From Poriferisodalis sp022821985 (GTDB taxonomy: Bacteria; Actinomycetota; Acidimicrobiia; Acidimicrobiales; Poriferisodalaceae), in NCBI RefSeq assembly GCF_965219595.1, contig NZ_OZ244781.1, forward strand, positions 3,615,502 through 3,679,501: 64,000 nt of DNA, in the 5' to 3' direction. The translations under genes and the position numbers were made by a program. Below the pieces are notes generated by a model. It saw only the letters and a list, made by a program, of their open reading frames with translations, was not told where the DNA came from and did no database searches. Below, piece by piece: positions 23,070-32,000 of this stretch (within the stretch, counting starts at the first letter, position 1; the number at the start of each line of letters is the position of its first letter).

Positions 23070-24797
23070 ATGGCAGACGTGAAGCGCATCAGCGCCCAGC
23101 AGCCGAGCTCGATGCCGTACAGCCTCTATGGCACCTACGCCTATCCCGCGCATCTGCCGGACCGCACCTGGCCCGACAAGATCATCTCGGAGGCGCCGCT
23201 GTGGTGCTCGGTGGACCTGCGCGACGGCAACCAGGCCCTCATCGACCCGATGGACGTGCCGCGCAAGCGCCAGATGTTCGAGGTGCTCGTCGAGATGGGG
23301 TTCAAGGAGATCGAAGTGGGGTTCCCGTCGGCCTCAGCGCCCGACTTCGAGTTCTGCCGCATGCTCGTGGAGGAGGACCTGGTACCCGACGACGTCTGGA
23401 TCCAGGTGCTCACGCAGAGCCGGCCCGAGCTGATCGAGCGGACCTACGAGTCGATCGCCGGGGCCAAGAACGCGATCGTGCACCTGTATAACCCGACGTC
23501 GGAGCTGCAGCGCCGGGTGGTGTACCGGCTGGACAGAGAGGGCATCCGCGACATCGCCATCTCCGGCACCCGGCTCTGCAAGGAGCTGGCCGAACGCCAT
23601 GACGGCGGGGCGATCCGCTTCGAGTACTCGCCCGAGTCGTTCACGGGCACCGAGATCGACTTCGCGCTGGAGGTGTGCAATTCCGTCAGCGCGGAATGGG
23701 GCGCCACCGCCGCGGATCCGATCATCCTGAACCTGCCCGCCACCGTGGAGATGGCGACCCCGAATACCTACGGCGACCTCATCGAGTACTTCCATCGAAA
23801 CGTGGACAATCGCGACGCCGTCGTGCTGTCGCTGCATCCTCACAACGACCGCGGCTGCGGCGTGGCGGCGGCAGAGTTCGGCGTGATGGCCGGAGCTGAC
23901 CGGGTGGAAGGCACCCTGTTCGGCAACGGCGAGCGCACCGGCAACGTCGACATCATCACGCTGGCGATGAACCTGTTCAGCCAGGGAGTCGACCCAGAGC
24001 TGGACATCAGCCACATCGATCACCTGCGCCGCATTGCCGAGTACTGCAACCAGCTGCCGGTGCATCCGCGCCATCCCTACGGCGGCGACCTGGTGTACAC
24101 GGCGTTCAGCGGCAGCCACCAGGACGCCATCAAGAAGGGCTTCGAAGCGCTGGCCGACGACTACGACTTCTGGGAGGTGCCCTACCTGCCGATCGATCCG
24201 GCGCATGTGGGCCGCACGTACCAAGACGTCATTCGCGTGAACAGCCAGTCGGGCAAGGGCGGCGTGGCCTACGTGATGAAGAACAGCTTCGGCCTCGACC
24301 TGCCGCGCCGGCTGCAGATCGAGTTCAGCAGTGTGATCCAGGCGATCACCGACGAGGGCGGCGAGATCCTGCCGGAGGCCATCAAGAAGACCTTCGACGA
24401 GACCTACCTGCATGCCGAGTCGCCGTACGCCTACCTGGGCCATCGCAGCTACTTCGACTCGGAGTCGTCCGACGAGTCGGAAGTGGAGGCCACCATCAAG
24501 GGCCCCGACGGCGAGGTGCGCGCGAAGGGGCGCGGCAACGGCCCGCTGTCCGCGTTCAAGACCGCATTGGCCGACGCGCTCGGCGTCGAGGTCAGCCTCG
24601 TCGACTACCACGAGCACGCTGTGGGCGCAGGCGCGGATGCCACCGCCGCGGCCTACGTCGAGATCGAGACACCCTCTCGGGACGTGTACTGGGGCGTCGG
24701 GCTGCACCCGAACATCGTCACGGCCAGCTTCCGAGCGCTGCTGTCGGCCATCAACCGCTCGCATCCTGGGCCCGACTCGGAGGTCCTCGCCCGCTGA
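23070..24797 (+). CDS. leuA: 2-isopropylmalate synthase
   Basis: LeuA condenses acetyl-CoA with 2-oxoisovalerate, the first committed step of leucine synthesis. At 575 residues it is the long actinobacterial form. The catalytic barrel holds CSVDLRDGNQALIDPM (metal and catalytic Arg-Asp), GFKEIEVGFPSASAPDFEF and SLHPHNDRGCGVA, with GTLFGNGERTGNVDI following. Residues from about 430 form the leucine-binding regulatory domain (VEATIKGPDGEVRAKGRGNG, HAVGAGADATAAAYVEI). The ATG at 23070 follows AGGAG by six bases; an earlier in-frame GTG at 22983 lies inside the attenuator. Feedback plus attenuation control is expected. A hydrolase gene begins 8 nt after its stop. Confidence 0.96.
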   Translation: MADVKRISAQQPSSMPYSLYGTYAYPAHLPDRTWPDKIISEAPLWCSVDLRDGNQALIDPMDVPRKRQMFEVLVEMGFKEIEVGFPSASAPDFEFCRMLVEEDLVPDDVWIQVLTQSRPELIERTYESIAGAKNAIVHLYNPTSELQRRVVYRLDREGIRDIAISGTRLCKELAERHDGGAIRFEYSPESFTGTEIDFALEVCNSVSAEWGATAADPIILNLPATVEMATPNTYGDLIEYFHRNVDNRDAVVLSLHPHNDRGCGVAAAEFGVMAGADRVEGTLFGNGERTGNVDIITLAMNLFSQGVDPELDISHIDHLRRIAEYCNQLPVHPRHPYGGDLVYTAFSGSHQDAIKKGFEALADDYDFWEVPYLPIDPAHVGRTYQDVIRVNSQSGKGGVAYVMKNSFGLDLPRRLQIEFSSVIQAITDEGGEILPEAIKKTFDETYLHAESPYAYLGHRSYFDSESSDESEVEATIKGPDGEVRAKGRGNGPLSAFKTALADALGVEVSLVDYHEHAVGAGADATAAAYVEIETPSRDVYWGVGLHPNIVTASFRALLSAINRSHPGPDSEVLAR

Positions 24798-24805
24798 GTT
24801 CGCCG

Positions 24806-25567
24806 GTGCTGAGCAGCTTCGCCGGCGGCAGCCTCTTCGGCAGCCGTGTCGGTGATCCGCCAGCCGACGTGCTGGCGCTGCATGGCTGGGGCCGCAGCCA
24901 CACCGACTTCGACACCGCCCTGACCGGTCTTGTCGAGTCGCGAGGAACTACCGGCGCCATCGCGGTTGACCTGCCCGGTTTCGGCGCCAGCCCAGCGCCG
25001 GAAGCGCCGTGCGGCGCCGCCGGCTATGCAGAGATGGTCCGTCCGGTCCTCGACGAATGCGGCCCGCGCGTCGTGCTGGTGGGCCACAGCTTCGGGGGGC
25101 GGGTTGCGGTCGAACTGGCAGCGCGATTCCCGGATGCTGTCGCGGCGCTGGTGCTGTGCGGGGTGCCGCTGCTTCGACGAGCCGACCGCCCCGCTGCGCG
25201 GCCAGCCCTGCGATACCGCCTGGCTCGCACGCTGCACCGGCGCGGCTTGCTCGGCGACGACGCCATGGAACGCATGCGGCAGCGCTTCGGCAGCGCCGAC
25301 TACCGCAGCGCTACCGGAGTCATGCGAGATGTGCTGGTGACGGTCGTCAACGAGACCTATGAAGCTCAGCTCGGCGAGATCTCCCAGCCGGTGGAGCTGG
25401 TGTGGGGCCGCGAAGACGATTCGGCACCGATGGAGGTAGCACAGCGGGCCGGCGGCATCCTTGCCGACGCCCGGCTGACGGTCCTCGACGGCGTGGGCCA
25501 CTTCGTGCCGACCGAGGCTGCACCGTCGCTCGCCGATGCCATTTCACAACGCCTCGACGTGCTGTGA
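24806..25567 (+). CDS. Alpha/beta hydrolase, serine type
   Basis: The 253-residue protein has LALHGWGRSHTDF (oxyanion), VVLVGHSFGGRVAVELA with the nucleophile Ser in GHSFG, WGREDDSAP with the acid and GVGHFVPTEAAPSLADAI with the catalytic His. It is thus an esterase or lipase-like hydrolase with a full triad. The GTG start is 8 nt after leuA and has no clear ribosome site, so it probably depends on leuA translation. A role in leucine synthesis is not suggested; the next two genes are for peptidoglycan precursors. The substrate is unknown. Confidence 0.82.
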   Translation: MLSSFAGGSLFGSRVGDPPADVLALHGWGRSHTDFDTALTGLVESRGTTGAIAVDLPGFGASPAPEAPCGAAGYAEMVRPVLDECGPRVVLVGHSFGGRVAVELAARFPDAVAALVLCGVPLLRRADRPAARPALRYRLARTLHRRGLLGDDAMERMRQRFGSADYRSATGVMRDVLVTVVNETYEAQLGEISQPVELVWGREDDSAPMEVAQRAGGILADARLTVLDGVGHFVPTEAAPSLADAISQRLDVL

Positions 25568-25617
25568 CAACCTCTGAGGCGCGTGCCTAGCGAACGACTG
25601 CCTGCGGGCGGGATCAG

Positions 25618-27249
25618 ATGAACCAGATCGTGCTGTGGACGTCGGTCGTCGCCGGCATGATCTCGGCCGCTCGCTGGCTGCGAATCGCCCAGCGTGAGCA
25701 CTATGGGGTTGGCCGAACGTCGCGATTCGCCCGGCGCTGGTGGCTGCTCGACAGGAACAATCGCGTGCTGGCATTCGCGGCCGCCGCCGGAGTGGTGCTG
25801 AGCGGCACGTTCTGGTGGGCGCCGGCGATCACTGCGGCCGCCGTCGCGGTCGGTCCGCAGGGCCTCGACATTCGGGGGCGGTCCAGCCCGCTGGCGTGGA
25901 CCCGCCGGCTCGCCACCGTGGCCATCACCTTGGCGCTGCTGTGGTTGATCCTGGTTGGCGTGGGCCTCCTGGTGGGACTGGCCGAGCCCGTGGTGGCGGT
26001 GCTGCTCTTCGGCATGCCGCTGTGGGTGGACGTCTCGCTGGCGATCTTGACACCGCTCGAAGCCGTGCTGTCTCGCCGCTGGGTGCACCGCGCGCAACAA
26101 CGCCTGGACGAGGTCGATCCGGTGCGGGTCGCGGTGACCGGTTCGTATGGCAAGACCACCATCAAGGGCTACCTGCGCCAGCTCGTGGAGGGATCCCGCG
26201 CGGTGGTGGCAACGCCCGCCAGCTTCAACAACACCGCAGGGATATGTCGCAGCGTCAACGAGCACTTGGTGCCCGGCACCGAGGTGTTCGTCGCGGAGAT
26301 GGGCACCTTCGCCGCCGGCGAGATCGCCGCCATGACCCGCTGGGTGCGCCCGTCGGTGTCGATACTGGCCTCGATAGGCCCGGTTCACCTCGAGCGCTTC
26401 GGCAGCCTCGACCGCATCGTGGCCGCCAAGGCGGAGATCTTCGCAACGAGTCGCACGGCAATTCTCAACGTCGATGCCTACGGATTGAGCGCAGAAGCCG
26501 ACCGGTTGGCCGCCTCGGGTCTGCGGGTTATCCGGTGTTCGACTCAGGACCCGAGCGCGGATGTGACCGTGCTGCCCGTCACTGCACCTGCCGACGCGCC
26601 GGCCAGCGCGTTCGTGAACGAGGCCACCGTCACGCGTCGCATCACTGTGTTCGGCAGGGAGATCGCCATCGGACCGCTCGGCGGCGCAGCGCCGGCGAAC
26701 GTCGCTTGCGCTGTGGCTGCGGCATCGGTCCTGGGAGTCTCCGACGCAGACATCGCGAGCCGCTTGGGCGACCTGCCGACGCCTGACCACCGCCGCACCG
26801 CCGGGCGCAGCCCCGGGGGGGTCATGGTCATCGACGACACCTACAACTCCAATCCGGCCGGGGCGCGCGCTGCGCTGTCCATGCTGGCGAACACCGACGC
26901 CGGACGGCGCGTGGTGGTCACGCCGGGCATGGTCGAACTCGGCCGCAGCCAGGCGCACGAGAACCGCCAGCTCGGCGAGCATGCCGCCGAGATTGCCGAC
27001 GACGTGCTCATCGTGGGCCGGACCAACCGGGTTGCGCTGCTGGGCGGCGCTGCCGGGTGGGACAGGGCCACCGCGCGCCGAGCGACGCGCGGACGCAGCG
27101 CACGCACCCTCGTCCACGACCGCACCGGCGACCGCGCCACGGTTCGCTGCATGGCAAGCCGCGAGGATGCGGTGAAGTGGGTGCGCGCGCATCTCGGCGC
27201 CGGCGACGCAGTCCTCTACGAGAACGACCTCCCCGACCACTACCCCTGA
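25618..27249 (+). CDS. Membrane-anchored Mur ligase (MurF-like)
   Basis: The 543-residue protein fuses an N-terminal membrane part to a Mur ligase. Hydrophobic segments lie near residues 4-20, 50-80 and 97-150. The ligase starts near 165: VAVTGSYGKTTIKGYL (P-loop 175-181), ATPASFNNTAGICRSVNEHL, VAEMGTFAAGEIAAM, SILASIGPVHLERFGS, then VMVIDDTYNSNPAGARAAL and VVTPGMVELGRSQ. These are MurF-type motifs (MurF adds D-Ala-D-Ala to the UDP-MurNAc tripeptide). Canonical MurF is soluble and about 450-480 residues. The neighbouring D-Ala-D-Ala ligase, 29 nt downstream, would supply the substrate. It could be the main MurF or a specialised paralogue. Confidence 0.82.
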   Translation: MNQIVLWTSVVAGMISAARWLRIAQREHYGVGRTSRFARRWWLLDRNNRVLAFAAAAGVVLSGTFWWAPAITAAAVAVGPQGLDIRGRSSPLAWTRRLATVAITLALLWLILVGVGLLVGLAEPVVAVLLFGMPLWVDVSLAILTPLEAVLSRRWVHRAQQRLDEVDPVRVAVTGSYGKTTIKGYLRQLVEGSRAVVATPASFNNTAGICRSVNEHLVPGTEVFVAEMGTFAAGEIAAMTRWVRPSVSILASIGPVHLERFGSLDRIVAAKAEIFATSRTAILNVDAYGLSAEADRLAASGLRVIRCSTQDPSADVTVLPVTAPADAPASAFVNEATVTRRITVFGREIAIGPLGGAAPANVACAVAAASVLGVSDADIASRLGDLPTPDHRRTAGRSPGGVMVIDDTYNSNPAGARAALSMLANTDAGRRVVVTPGMVELGRSQAHENRQLGEHAAEIADDVLIVGRTNRVALLGGAAGWDRATARRATRGRSARTLVHDRTGDRATVRCMASREDAVKWVRAHLGAGDAVLYENDLPDHYP

Positions 27250-27278
27250 CCGCCTCCCGTCCATGAGAACATGGCCCC

Positions 27279-28403
27279 ATGACCCGTCCCGGCGTGTGTT
27301 TCGGCGGACCGTCGCCTGAGCACGACATCTCGATCCTCACGGGCTTGCAGGCGGTGCATGCGCTTGCCGATGCCGGGCGCAACCCGGTGGCGCTGTACTG
27401 GTCGCCCGTCGGCACATGGCACGAGGTGCCGCCCGACATCGAGGCGTCGGCCTTCGCCGAGGGCCTGCCGCGCTCGGCAACCGAGATCGAGCCCGCAGCA
27501 CGCCCAGGCGGCGGATTTGTCCGTGCGGACCGGCGTCGCCGGCCAGTGCCGGTCGACGTCGTCGTCAATTGCTGTCACGGCGGCCCGGGCGAGGACGGCG
27601 GCTTGCCGGCCCTGTTGGACCTGGCCGGCTTGGCATACACCGGTCCAGGGCAGCGCAGCGCCGCTGTCTGCATGGACAAGCTGGCGTTCAGCGGTGCCGC
27701 CGAAGCGGCCGGGCTGCCCACGCTGCCGCTCTGGCTGCTCACCGAAGAGTCACCGAGCGATGATGCAGCGGCAGATCTGGCCGGCGTTCCGCTGATCGTC
27801 AAGCCGCGTTTCGGCGGGTCGTCCATCGGCATCGAGATTGTGGACGACCTCGCGACGGCGAGGGCGCTGGCGCGTTCGTCGCCGCTGCTGCGCGACGGCG
27901 CTGTCGTACAGCGCTACCTCAGCGACATCACCGACCTGAACATCTCGGTGCGCACCTGGCCGGAGCTGCGGCTGAGCGCCGTGGAACGGCCGCTGCGCAG
28001 CGACAGCACGATCTACACCTACGCCGAGAAGTACCTGACAGGCGGGGGCGGCATGGCCACGGCGCCGCGCGAGCTGCCTGCCGTGCTGCCGACAGCCATC
28101 GAGTCATCCCTTCGCGCGGCGGCGGCCCAGGTGAGCCGCCTCGTCATGGCCCGGTCGGTCATGCGCATCGATTTCCTCTGGGATGGCGGCGACGACCCGA
28201 GCGGGTTGTGGGTGAACGAGATCAACCCGATTCCCGGCTCGCTGAGCTGGTACTTCTGGTCGCACGAGGGCGACAGCCTCATCGAGCTGCTCGACGACCT
28301 CATCGCCGAGGCGCTTCACGGGCCCACACGCCGCTTCGTCACCCAAGGCGCCGACGGCACAGCCCTGCGCTCCGTGGGGTCCATCGCCGCGAAGCTGGCG
28401 TAA
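27279..28403 (+). CDS. ddl: D-alanine--D-alanine ligase
   Basis: This ATP-grasp ligase of 374 residues begins RPGVCFGGPSPEHDISILTG, the Ddl N-terminal signature. It continues with VVVNCCHGGPGEDGGLPALL (Glu/Gly loop), VPLIVKPRFGGSSIGIEIV (ATP loop), RIDFLWD and WVNEINPIPGSLSWYFW, the metal and D-Ala2 site. It makes the D-Ala-D-Ala dipeptide used by MurF. It follows the membrane MurF-like gene by 29 nt, so the two probably act together at the cytoplasmic membrane. The end SLSWYFW replaces the common SMYP; VanA-type D-Ala-D-Lac enzymes also vary nearby, so depsipeptide synthesis cannot be excluded. Confidence 0.88.
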   Translation: MTRPGVCFGGPSPEHDISILTGLQAVHALADAGRNPVALYWSPVGTWHEVPPDIEASAFAEGLPRSATEIEPAARPGGGFVRADRRRRPVPVDVVVNCCHGGPGEDGGLPALLDLAGLAYTGPGQRSAAVCMDKLAFSGAAEAAGLPTLPLWLLTEESPSDDAAADLAGVPLIVKPRFGGSSIGIEIVDDLATARALARSSPLLRDGAVVQRYLSDITDLNISVRTWPELRLSAVERPLRSDSTIYTYAEKYLTGGGGMATAPRELPAVLPTAIESSLRAAAAQVSRLVMARSVMRIDFLWDGGDDPSGLWVNEINPIPGSLSWYFWSHEGDSLIELLDDLIAEALHGPTRRFVTQGADGTALRSVGSIAAKLA

Positions 28404-28522
28404 CGGCAGAGACCACATCTGTCGGAGCGCGACGCGGACCGTCTGCGGGCTGCCCTCCCCCCAGATGGTGAGCAGGGTGCTGGAGAGTGCCCAAACCGCC
28501 GCGGCCGGCTCGCTGCGTCCTG

Positions 28523-28837
28523 TTAGGCGGCGGTGCCGTTCTGGCGGCCGATCTGCGACAGGATGCCGTCGTGGCGGGCAACCGTCTGCTGCAGCGCGGC
28601 AATGTCGCTGCGCATGCCTTGCATCTCACTTCGCACGGCTGCGAACTCGGTCTGCATCTCGGCTCGCACGGCTGCGAACTCGGTCTGCATCTCGGCTCGC
28701 AGGGAGCGGATCTCGGCGCGCATCTCGGTGCGCAGGTCGGCGATGTCGGCTCGGATGCCGCGCATGAAGAAGAACAGCATGGCCAAGAACCCGGCCCCGA
28801 GCACACTCACGATCGCTGCAATCACCGCAGAATCCAT
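28523..28837 (-). CDS. Small membrane coiled-coil protein with hendecad repeats
   Basis: The 104-residue protein has one N-terminal membrane helix (residues 4-25, VIAAIVSVLGAGFLAMLFFFM), then a continuous coiled coil (about 27-90) made of 11-residue units: RAEIRSLRAEM, QTEFAAVRAEM, QTEFAAVRSEM, QGMRSDIAALQ. The tail is HDGILSQIGRQNGTAA. The ATG at 28837 is eight bases from GGAG; an in-frame GTG at 28846 has no ribosome site. Eleven-residue periodicity favours a straight, probably oligomeric coil beneath the membrane. It lies downstream of the giant gene on the same strand, with its own promoter. Function unknown. Confidence 0.72.
   Translation of the reverse strand: MDSAVIAAIVSVLGAGFLAMLFFFMRGIRADIADLRTEMRAEIRSLRAEMQTEFAAVRAEMQTEFAAVRSEMQGMRSDIAALQQTVARHDGILSQIGRQNGTAA
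28632..28697 (-). repeat. 33-bp perfect tandem duplication in the coiled-coil gene
   Basis: The unit at 28632-28664 is repeated exactly at 28665-28697. It encodes 11 residues (one hendecad, QTEFAAVRAEM type), so copy changes keep both frame and coil register. Confidence 0.9.
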
Positions 28838-28887
28838 CGTAACCACTCCGCAGTCGGCGCTCCCGCAGCCCCACGGCCGCGAACCCC

Positions 28888-28917
28888 AACCTAGACTTGC
28901 CCGAAACGCAGTTTCAA
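28888..28917 (-). promoter_or_regulatory. Promoter of the coiled-coil gene
   Basis: On the minus strand TTGAAA (28917-28912) is followed after 18 nt by TAGGTT (28893-28888), a near-consensus sigma-70-type promoter about 50 nt before the ATG. The -35 box is the last unit of the phased array described separately. Confidence 0.6.
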
Positions 28918-28976
28918 CTTATTTCAGTTGATCTCAAGCGATTTCAGTCATCGCAGGCTGCGACGCGGAAATTTCA
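28911..28976 (-). repeat. 10-bp-phased ATTTCA array upstream of the promoter
   Basis: On the plus strand GTTTCA (28911), ATTTCA (28921), ATCTCA (28931), ATTTCA (28941) and ATTTCA (28971) start exactly on a 10-bp register; the intervening 28951 and 28961 units do not match. Read on the minus strand this is TGAAAT repeated once per helical turn, ending in the TTGAAA -35 box. It could be an activator array or phased bending sequence in the 215-bp gap between the giant gene and the coiled-coil gene. Confidence 0.6.
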
Positions 28977-29052
28977 AGACATCCGTCCGGCATGACGGCA
29001 ACTTGTTGAGTTCACGAGAGTCCAAACGCACAGAACAAATTCGCGGCTGCGG

Positions 29053-32000
29053 TCAGCGTTCGAGGCATTGGAGGGCTTCGCGGATGGGCTCCCATCCTGC
29101 CCATTGCTTTCCGTCGCTGAAGTTCTTGACCTCCGCGGCCGTAATCGTCTCGGCAGTCACGTCGGACGGCTTGGCGGGCAGGTTGTCCGCGCCCAACGTG
29201 TTCAGGATGCGCCAGAACAGCGCCGCGCTGCCGCTGTTGGCGGCGATGTGCCACGTGTAGGCGGCGCGGGCTCGGTCGATGGCGTCGTTGACCTCGCATG
29301 GCGGGTCGGCCAACGCGGGCGCCGTGTCGGGATCGGTGTTGTCGGCGCCGTCATCGGGGTCGGTGTTGTCGGTGCCCGTGTCCGGCTGAGGATCCTGGTC
29401 GTCGACAGGATCGGCGCCGTCAGTGCCCGTGTCGGGCTGAGGGTCCTCTCCGTTGTCGGAGCCGGTGGCGTCGGGGTCGGGGTCGGTGCCGTCGGGATCG
29501 GGGTCGGTGCCTTCGGTGGCGGTGTCGGGCTGATCGCTGTCGGTGGCAGTGTCGGGGGGCGGCTTGTCGGTGATGGTGCCGGTGGCGGTGTGCTGGGTGG
29601 GATGAAGCCTGGCGCGGCCGGTGATGTGGGTGATGCGGATCCGGAAGGTTTCGGGGCTTTCGTCGAGATCGTCCCGGAGGAGGTACACGGTGACGGTCTG
29701 GGCGATCTGGCCGGGGGCGAACTCGACCTGCCAGGCGGAGGCGGCGTAGTCGCTGTCGGCTGTCGCGGACACGGGGCTGCTGTCGACGGTGCGGTAGGAG
29801 ACGGTGACGGCGCGGTCCGCGGCCCGGTCCAGGGTGATGCTGAAGTCGATCCGGCGGTCGGTCTCCGCAGCGGCGGCGTCGTGGATGGACACGGTTGCTC
29901 TGGGCTCGTCGTTGTCGGCGACCGCGACAGCCGCGGCAGCGGCGGTGGCGGAGGTGTCGTAGTGGTAGGCGGCCTCGATTGCGGCGGTGACGGTGCCGTC
30001 GGGCTCGTCGTCGTCGTCGTTGCGGGTCTTGAGCCGCATTGTGAATGTGCCCGATACCGGGATGGTGACGGTGCGGGTTCCGGCGTCGATGCCGTAGCCG
30101 TCCGCGGCGGTGATTGCGAGTTCGACTTTCAGCGGCAGCGCCGGCGCGGGGTCCGCGGTGAGGGTGAACACCGCGTCGGCGCCTTCCACGATGTCGCCGC
30201 CGGCGGCGATGCTGACGGTGGGCGCGGTGCCGTTCGGGTCGTTGTCGGTGACCGTCACCGTCGCCGCCTTCGACGAGCCCAGCCGGTACGCGCCGACTGC
30301 GGTCACCCTCGCAGTGACCGTCCCGTCGGGCTCGCGGGCACCGTCGTCGACAGTCGCCAGCTTCAACGTGGCGATGCCAGTGTCGCCGACAGTCACCGTG
30401 CGCCGCCCGGCCTGTCCCGCGGCAAGATGCCCCGCCGCGCCCGACACGTCGACGGCCACATCGAGCGTCTCGCCCTGGGCAGGCGGCGGGCTCACCACCA
30501 CCGCGAACTCCGCCGCGTCGCCCTCGACCGCGCCCGCCGACCGGGCGATCACCGACGCGGACGCCGCAGGCAACCTCGCCGCGTCGTGGTTGGTGATCGT
30601 ATAGACGAACGTGTGCCCGCCGCCGCGGAACAGGCTCGTGCCGGCGGGGTCCTTGACAACCACTGTGAACTGCTCGCCGGAGTCCTCGTGGGCGTCGTCG
30701 ACGATCTCGATGTAGAAGTGGGCGCGGTCTTGGCCCGCCGCCAGTGCAGTCCCTCCCGCCACGCTGTTGTGCAGCGAGCAGTTCGACTGGTTCGGATCCA
30801 TCGCCAGCGGCCTGTTGGACCGGTCGCGCACCCGATAATCCACCCCCAGCACCGCGGAACGCTTGCCGCGGTCAGCAGCGCCCTCGAAGCACACCTGGAA
30901 ACCCCACGCATCAGGGATCGGCACCCACGCGTCAGGATCGAACGCATCAGAATCGCCGGTGTAGGTGCGCGACCGGGTCACCGCGAAATGCGCCCCATGG
31001 CCGCCCTCAGGCAGCACCTCGCCGCGCCGATAATGCAACAGCGACAAGAAATCGGTCCAACTCTCAGGCCACACCGTGTCGTCCACGGTCACCGTCACCT
31101 CGCCGGCCACCGAGTCGTAACCGCCGCCCGACGCAGCATGGGTCAACGTGGCCGACGCGATGTCCGCGGTGTCGTCGTCGTCGAGCACCCGCACCGTCAC
31201 CCGCTGGGGAACGTCCCAGTCCGACGGCAAGAAGAACAGCCCCGGCCTCGGCCTGTAGTCAGAGCCCACGAACAGGCCGGCTGTTGACACCTCCACCCCC
31301 GCAGGCACCTCGATCTCCACCGTCACCACACCCGACGGCTTCGACGCCAAGACCACTCCGTAGGACATCTCTCTGCTGTACGCAGGTTGCACGCCCGAAT
31401 CAGGGTCACGGCGGGCCTCAGCCAACGACAATGACAACGACGCAGTCGACGATGTCGACAACTCCAGCAACAGCGGCGCATCGCCTTCAGAAATCGTCAC
31501 CGTCGCCTGCTTGGGCACCCCCAAGTCGTAATCGGCGCCGTCGGCCAACGTCAGCACCAACGTCTCGGCGCCCTCTACATCGGAGTCCTTGATCAGCGTC
31601 ACGTTCACCGTCGCCGACCCCTGGCCTCCCTTGATGGTCACGGTGCCGGTATTCGCCGGGCAGTTCGAGCCCCCGAACGCATAGTCCGAACCGCACCCGG
31701 CAGTGCCCGCCAAAGCGAACGACACCACCAGATCAGCCGCCGGGGCCGGATCCGCTTTCACCGTCACGCTCACCGTGCCGTCGTCCTCGTCCACGTTGTA
31801 GGCCCCCCGCTCGAACGACACCAGCGGCCCCCCCTGCGGCGGAGGCACCACCGTGTCGTTGATGGTCACCGACACCGATCCGTCGGCGGCGTCGGCGAGA
31901 CCGAGACCCGATGGCAGCGTTCCCAGCTCAAGGACGAGGGTCTCGCTGCCTTCGGCCGATGCGTCGTCGATGGCCGACAGCATGACCGAGCCCGAGGTGC

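Noticed and set aside
28632..28697. CRISPR-like repeat
   Set aside because: It is only two contiguous units with no spacers and lies inside a coiled-coil reading frame. No CRISPR array or cas gene is seen anywhere.
28977..29052. Intrinsic terminator for the giant gene
   Set aside because: Only a 5-bp CCGTC/GACGG stem without a T-tract on the minus strand is visible; too weak to call.
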